Positions 44,383-46,302 of a DNA stretch of 46,302 nucleotides are shown piece after piece. Each line of letters opens with the position of its first letter. Position 1 is the stretch's first letter. The stretch covers positions 1-46,302 of the forward strand of contig JAMONO010000040.1 in NCBI GenBank assembly GCA_027065715.1, in the 5' to 3' direction. The DNA is from Flavobacteriales bacterium. Lineage in GTDB: Bacteria; Bacteroidota; Bacteroidia; Flavobacteriales; Flavobacteriaceae. A program made the position numbers and the translations under genes. The notes under the pieces were generated by a model. That model searched no databases. It worked only from the letters and a program-made list of their open reading frames with translations, and had not been told where the DNA came from.

Positions 44383-44754
44383 AAATTTTATTGCAAATTT
44401 TTTTATGCCCGAGTGCTAAATATTTGTTAAGGCGGTTGAAAATTGTCATTTGATTTAAAAAAATTCATAAAACCCTTACCGAGACGAAATTTTTCATTTG
44501 ATTTAATAATATCTCGGATTGTAACTTTATCATTTAGAAGGAGTGTAACCCCTTATGGAGTTAGTGCGAATGGTTTTATTGTCAAATGGAAAAAGATTTC
44601 TGACATGTTAGTTTACGTTTTATAAATATATGTATTATAATAAAAACTTAATCATTTTGATTTGTTCACGTCGTATTATTTTTTAAAACGGCATATAGCT
44701 TGTTCTTATGTTTCGAAATTTACAGGTGGTATAATAAGCTTAAATTGTTTGCAC
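44383..44754. other. Gene-free, AT-rich stretch with direct repeats
   Basis: No protein or RNA gene is supported. TCATTTGATTTAA occurs twice in direct orientation (44446-44458 and 44494-44506). A weak, long-looped pairing CCGAGA/TCTCGG encloses the second copy. Short open frames here look like chance. Confidence 0.5.
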
Positions 44755-44787
44755 AAAAAAACCCATAGCATAAATTACTATGGGTTT
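44755..44787 (-). terminator. Terminator of tRNA-His
   Basis: A perfect 10-bp stem (44778-44787 with 44759-44768, loop of 9; AAACCCATAG paired with CTATGGGTTT) lies 3 bases after the tRNA 3' end on the minus strand and is followed by a T-run down to 44755. Confidence 0.85.
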
Positions 44788-44790
44788 GGT

Positions 44791-44867
<77 letters not shown>

Positions 44868-44882
44868 CGTGTTTTGCGAGTG

Positions 44883-44890
44883 CAAATATA
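44883..44890 (-). promoter_or_regulatory. Candidate -7 box for tRNA-His
   Basis: The minus strand reads TATATTTG, matching TAnnTTTG, 16 bases before the tRNA 5' end. No TTG appears at the -33 position; the area is a poly-T/A run. Confidence 0.5.
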
Positions 44891-44935
44891 AGTTTTTTTT
44901 GAAAAATAAAAACTATTTTTTTTTATTTTTTTCAC

Positions 44936-45131
44936 CAGCCCCGGCGGTAAGTTGCGTGAGGGATAGAAGCGGTTACCGGCGAAGGCGACAGGCTCTTGCC
45001 AAAAAAACTTGGAGGCAGCGACCAAAGGAAGCTCGCAAACAAGTTATTTTTGGCGCCTGTTGCCGAGCCGGTATGAGCGGATAGCCCGACCCGAGGATAT
45101 ATGCGTAGGGATTTAGGGAGGGACACGCCCA
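44936..45131. other. GC-rich structured intergenic element (candidate repeat or ncRNA)
   Basis: This block is about 63% GC at 44941-45000, in otherwise very AT-rich DNA. It folds into one long nested hairpin: GCGTG 44954-44958 with CACGC 45124-45128; TACCGGC 44974-44980 with GCCGGTA 45067-45073; GGCGACAGGC 44984-44993 with GCCTGTTGCC 45055-45064 (one G-T); and 44998-45011 with 45040-45054 (14 bp, one bulged T). The flanks GTTGCGTGAGGGATAGAAGC and GAGCGGATAGCCCGACCC resemble an intergenic element that I recall from many Bacteroidota genomes. Frames that cross it on both strands are artefacts. Strand and function are unknown. Confidence 0.6.
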
Positions 45132-45223
45132 AAATTTGATAAGAATTTACCGGTAGGTTTCATTTAATACAAAAAAATAAACGGTTTTACAATGATTAAC
45201 AAGTTTACTTATAAAAAAAGCCG

Positions 45224-45231
45224 TATTTTTG
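45224..45231 (+). promoter_or_regulatory. Candidate -7 box directly before nadC
   Basis: TATTTTTG matches TAnnTTTG but ends only 4 bases before the ATG. If it is used, the mRNA would be leaderless or nearly so. Confidence 0.35.
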
Positions 45232-45235
45232 AAGC

Positions 45236-46099
45236 ATGATTACAAAAATACAGTTTGAAAAGGAACTCAATATTATAATAGATAATGCCATTCGTGAAGA
45301 TATTGGTGAAGGCGATCACAGTTCATTGGCTTGTATTCCGCCGGAAGCAACCGGCAAAGCCCAATTGTTGGTTAAAGATGACGGTATATTGGCAGGGGTG
45401 GAATTTGCCCGAATGGTTTTTGAAAAAATTGATTCCGAGTTACAAATGGAAGTCTTGATTAAAGACGGTAGTTTTGTTAGATACGGTGATGTGGCTTTTG
45501 TTATACGAGGACGTTCACAATCTATCTTAAAAGCTGAACGATTGGTATTGAATGCCATGCAACGTATGAGTGCTATTGCCACGAAAACCCGTCGGTTTGT
45601 CGAAATATTGCAAGATACAAAAACTCAAATATTGGATACCCGAAAAACAACACCGGGTATCAGGGCTTTGGAAAAATGGGCTGTTAGGATAGGTGGCGGA
45701 ACCAATCACCGGTTTGCTTTGTATGATATGATTATGTTGAAGGATAATCATATTGATTTTGCCGGTGGTATTGAACAGGCTATTTTAAAAACTAATAAAT
45801 ACTTGAAAAACAATAATTTAAATTTAAAAATTGAGATTGAAACCCGCAATTTGAGTGAAGTTAAAGAAGTGTTGCGTGTTGGTAATGTAAATAGGATTAT
45901 GTTGGATAATTTTAATTATGAGGATTTGCGAAAAGCTGTAAAATTGATTGATAAACGCTTTGAAACGGAGGCTTCGGGAGGTATTACGGAAGAAACTTTG
46001 CTTAAATATGCCGAGTGCGGCGTCGATTTTATTTCGTCGGGGGCGCTGACACATTCGGTTTCAAATATGGATTTGAGCTTAAAAGCCGTAAAGGAATAA
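45236..46099 (+). CDS. nadC: Nicotinate-nucleotide diphosphorylase (quinolinate phosphoribosyltransferase)
   Basis: The 287-residue enzyme joins quinolinate and PRPP to give nicotinate mononucleotide in de novo NAD synthesis. The family blocks are complete: EDIGEGDHSS (21-30), ERLVLNAMQRMSAIAT (101-116), DTRKTTPGIR (134-143) and GGGTNHRFALYDMIMLKDNH (153-172), followed by the C-terminal ASGGITEE and FISSGALTHS. The length is typical. No nadA or nadB lies in the window. It is cytoplasmic. Confidence 0.96.
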   Translation: MITKIQFEKELNIIIDNAIREDIGEGDHSSLACIPPEATGKAQLLVKDDGILAGVEFARMVFEKIDSELQMEVLIKDGSFVRYGDVAFVIRGRSQSILKAERLVLNAMQRMSAIATKTRRFVEILQDTKTQILDTRKTTPGIRALEKWAVRIGGGTNHRFALYDMIMLKDNHIDFAGGIEQAILKTNKYLKNNNLNLKIEIETRNLSEVKEVLRVGNVNRIMLDNFNYEDLRKAVKLIDKRFETEASGGITEETLLKYAECGVDFISSGALTHSVSNMDLSLKAVKE

Positions 46100-46227
46100 C
46101 TTTTGGGTATCTGTCGGCAGTTTGTGTTGATGCCTTATGCGACAAACATGTTGATTGACAGGAAACTCGTATGACGATATTGAGACAATTATTTTATGAG
46201 CGATTTTGTTATATTCGGAATGTAATT

Positions 46228-46302
46228 ATGAAACAAAAAAATATATTAATAACGGGAGGTGCAGGATTTATAGGTTCGCATGTTTTGCGGCTAATGGTCA
46301 AT
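46228..46302 (+). CDS. rfbB: dTDP-glucose 4,6-dehydratase, N-terminal fragment (runs off the window)
   Basis: Twenty-five codons are visible, starting ATG at 46228 and reading MKQKNILITGGAGFIGSHVL, the Rossmann start with the GGxGFIGS NAD-binding turn. The sequence is closest to RfbB-type dehydratases, which make dTDP-4-keto-6-deoxyglucose for rhamnose and other sugars. Other extended-SDR sugar epimerases share this start, so the exact enzyme is not proven. It suggests a second glycan gene set to the right. Confidence 0.6.
   Translation, partial: MKQKNILITGGAGFIGSHVLRLMVN

Noticed and set aside
44443-44625. 60-codon plus-strand frame in the gene-free stretch
   Set aside because: No start context, no recognisable domain, and base composition like the surrounding non-coding DNA.
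44869-45132. Overlapping open frames on both strands (about 66-71 codons) across the GC-rich block
   Set aside because: They are side effects of the structured, GC-rich element. They have skewed Arg/Ala/Ser composition, no promoter-start relation and no family resemblance.
46111-46161. Nested pairing CTGTC/GACAG and GTTTGT/ACAAAC after nadC
   Set aside because: The stems are short with long loops and no T-run; not convincing as a terminator.

Overview
The window looks like a chromosomal segment of a member of the Bacteroidota, most likely a flavobacteria-like lineage. The evidence is low GC, lipoprotein and outer-membrane gene types typical of the phylum (Oar-like TonB-dependent receptor, DUF4382, DUF2141 and A2M lipoproteins), no obvious Shine-Dalgarno sequences, and many exact matches to the Bacteroidota -7 promoter box TAnnTTTG. 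The species cannot be named from the sequence alone.

Region 1 (1-10270) is a leftward, translationally coupled surface-glycan operon of eight genes behind a good TTG-N20-TATCTTTG promoter. It opens with a bifunctional cytidylyltransferase/NeuB-type sialic-acid-synthase fusion. Then come a Gfo/Idh/MocA oxidoreductase, an SDR, a capsule-type GT-B transferase, two tandem NTase-fold proteins of unknown role, a MurJ/MOP-type flippase and a GT4-like glycosyltransferase. The likely product is a CMP-activated nonulosonic-type sugar that is built into a lipid-linked glycan and flipped. Supply of the NeuB substrate (epimerase, aminotransferase) is not encoded here and may lie left of the window.

Region 2 (10405-25584) holds a large alpha-2-macroglobulin lipoprotein with an intact thioester motif and a DUF4382 lipoprotein behind a near-perfect sigma-54 promoter. 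These are followed by yaaA, a PAP2 phosphatase, a Cys/Met-metabolism PLP enzyme, a methyltransferase, map, a TlpA-type lipoprotein that has lost its thioredoxin domain, lgt-yidD-cvpA and a beta-propeller lipoprotein.

Region 3 (25754-37234) holds an Oar-like TonB-dependent receptor and a 650-base gene-free stretch with an inverted pair of REP-like repeats. It continues with a small 4-TM protein, a complete RND efflux operon (TolC, adaptor, pump), a DUF2141 protein and a cation-diffusion transporter.

Region 4 (37286-46302) holds pyruvate:ferredoxin oxidoreductase, a DUF2891/M1-peptidase operon, a solitary tRNA-His with its own promoter box and terminator, and a GC-rich, strongly foldable intergenic element. 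It ends with nadC and the first 25 codons of an RfbB-like dTDP-glucose dehydratase, so a second glycan locus probably starts at the right edge.

The items most worth following up are the tandem NTases inside the nonulosonate-type operon, the mosaic SpsF-SpsE fusion, the sigma-54 promoter, and the structured element at 44936-45131. No CRISPR array, transposase or rRNA was seen.
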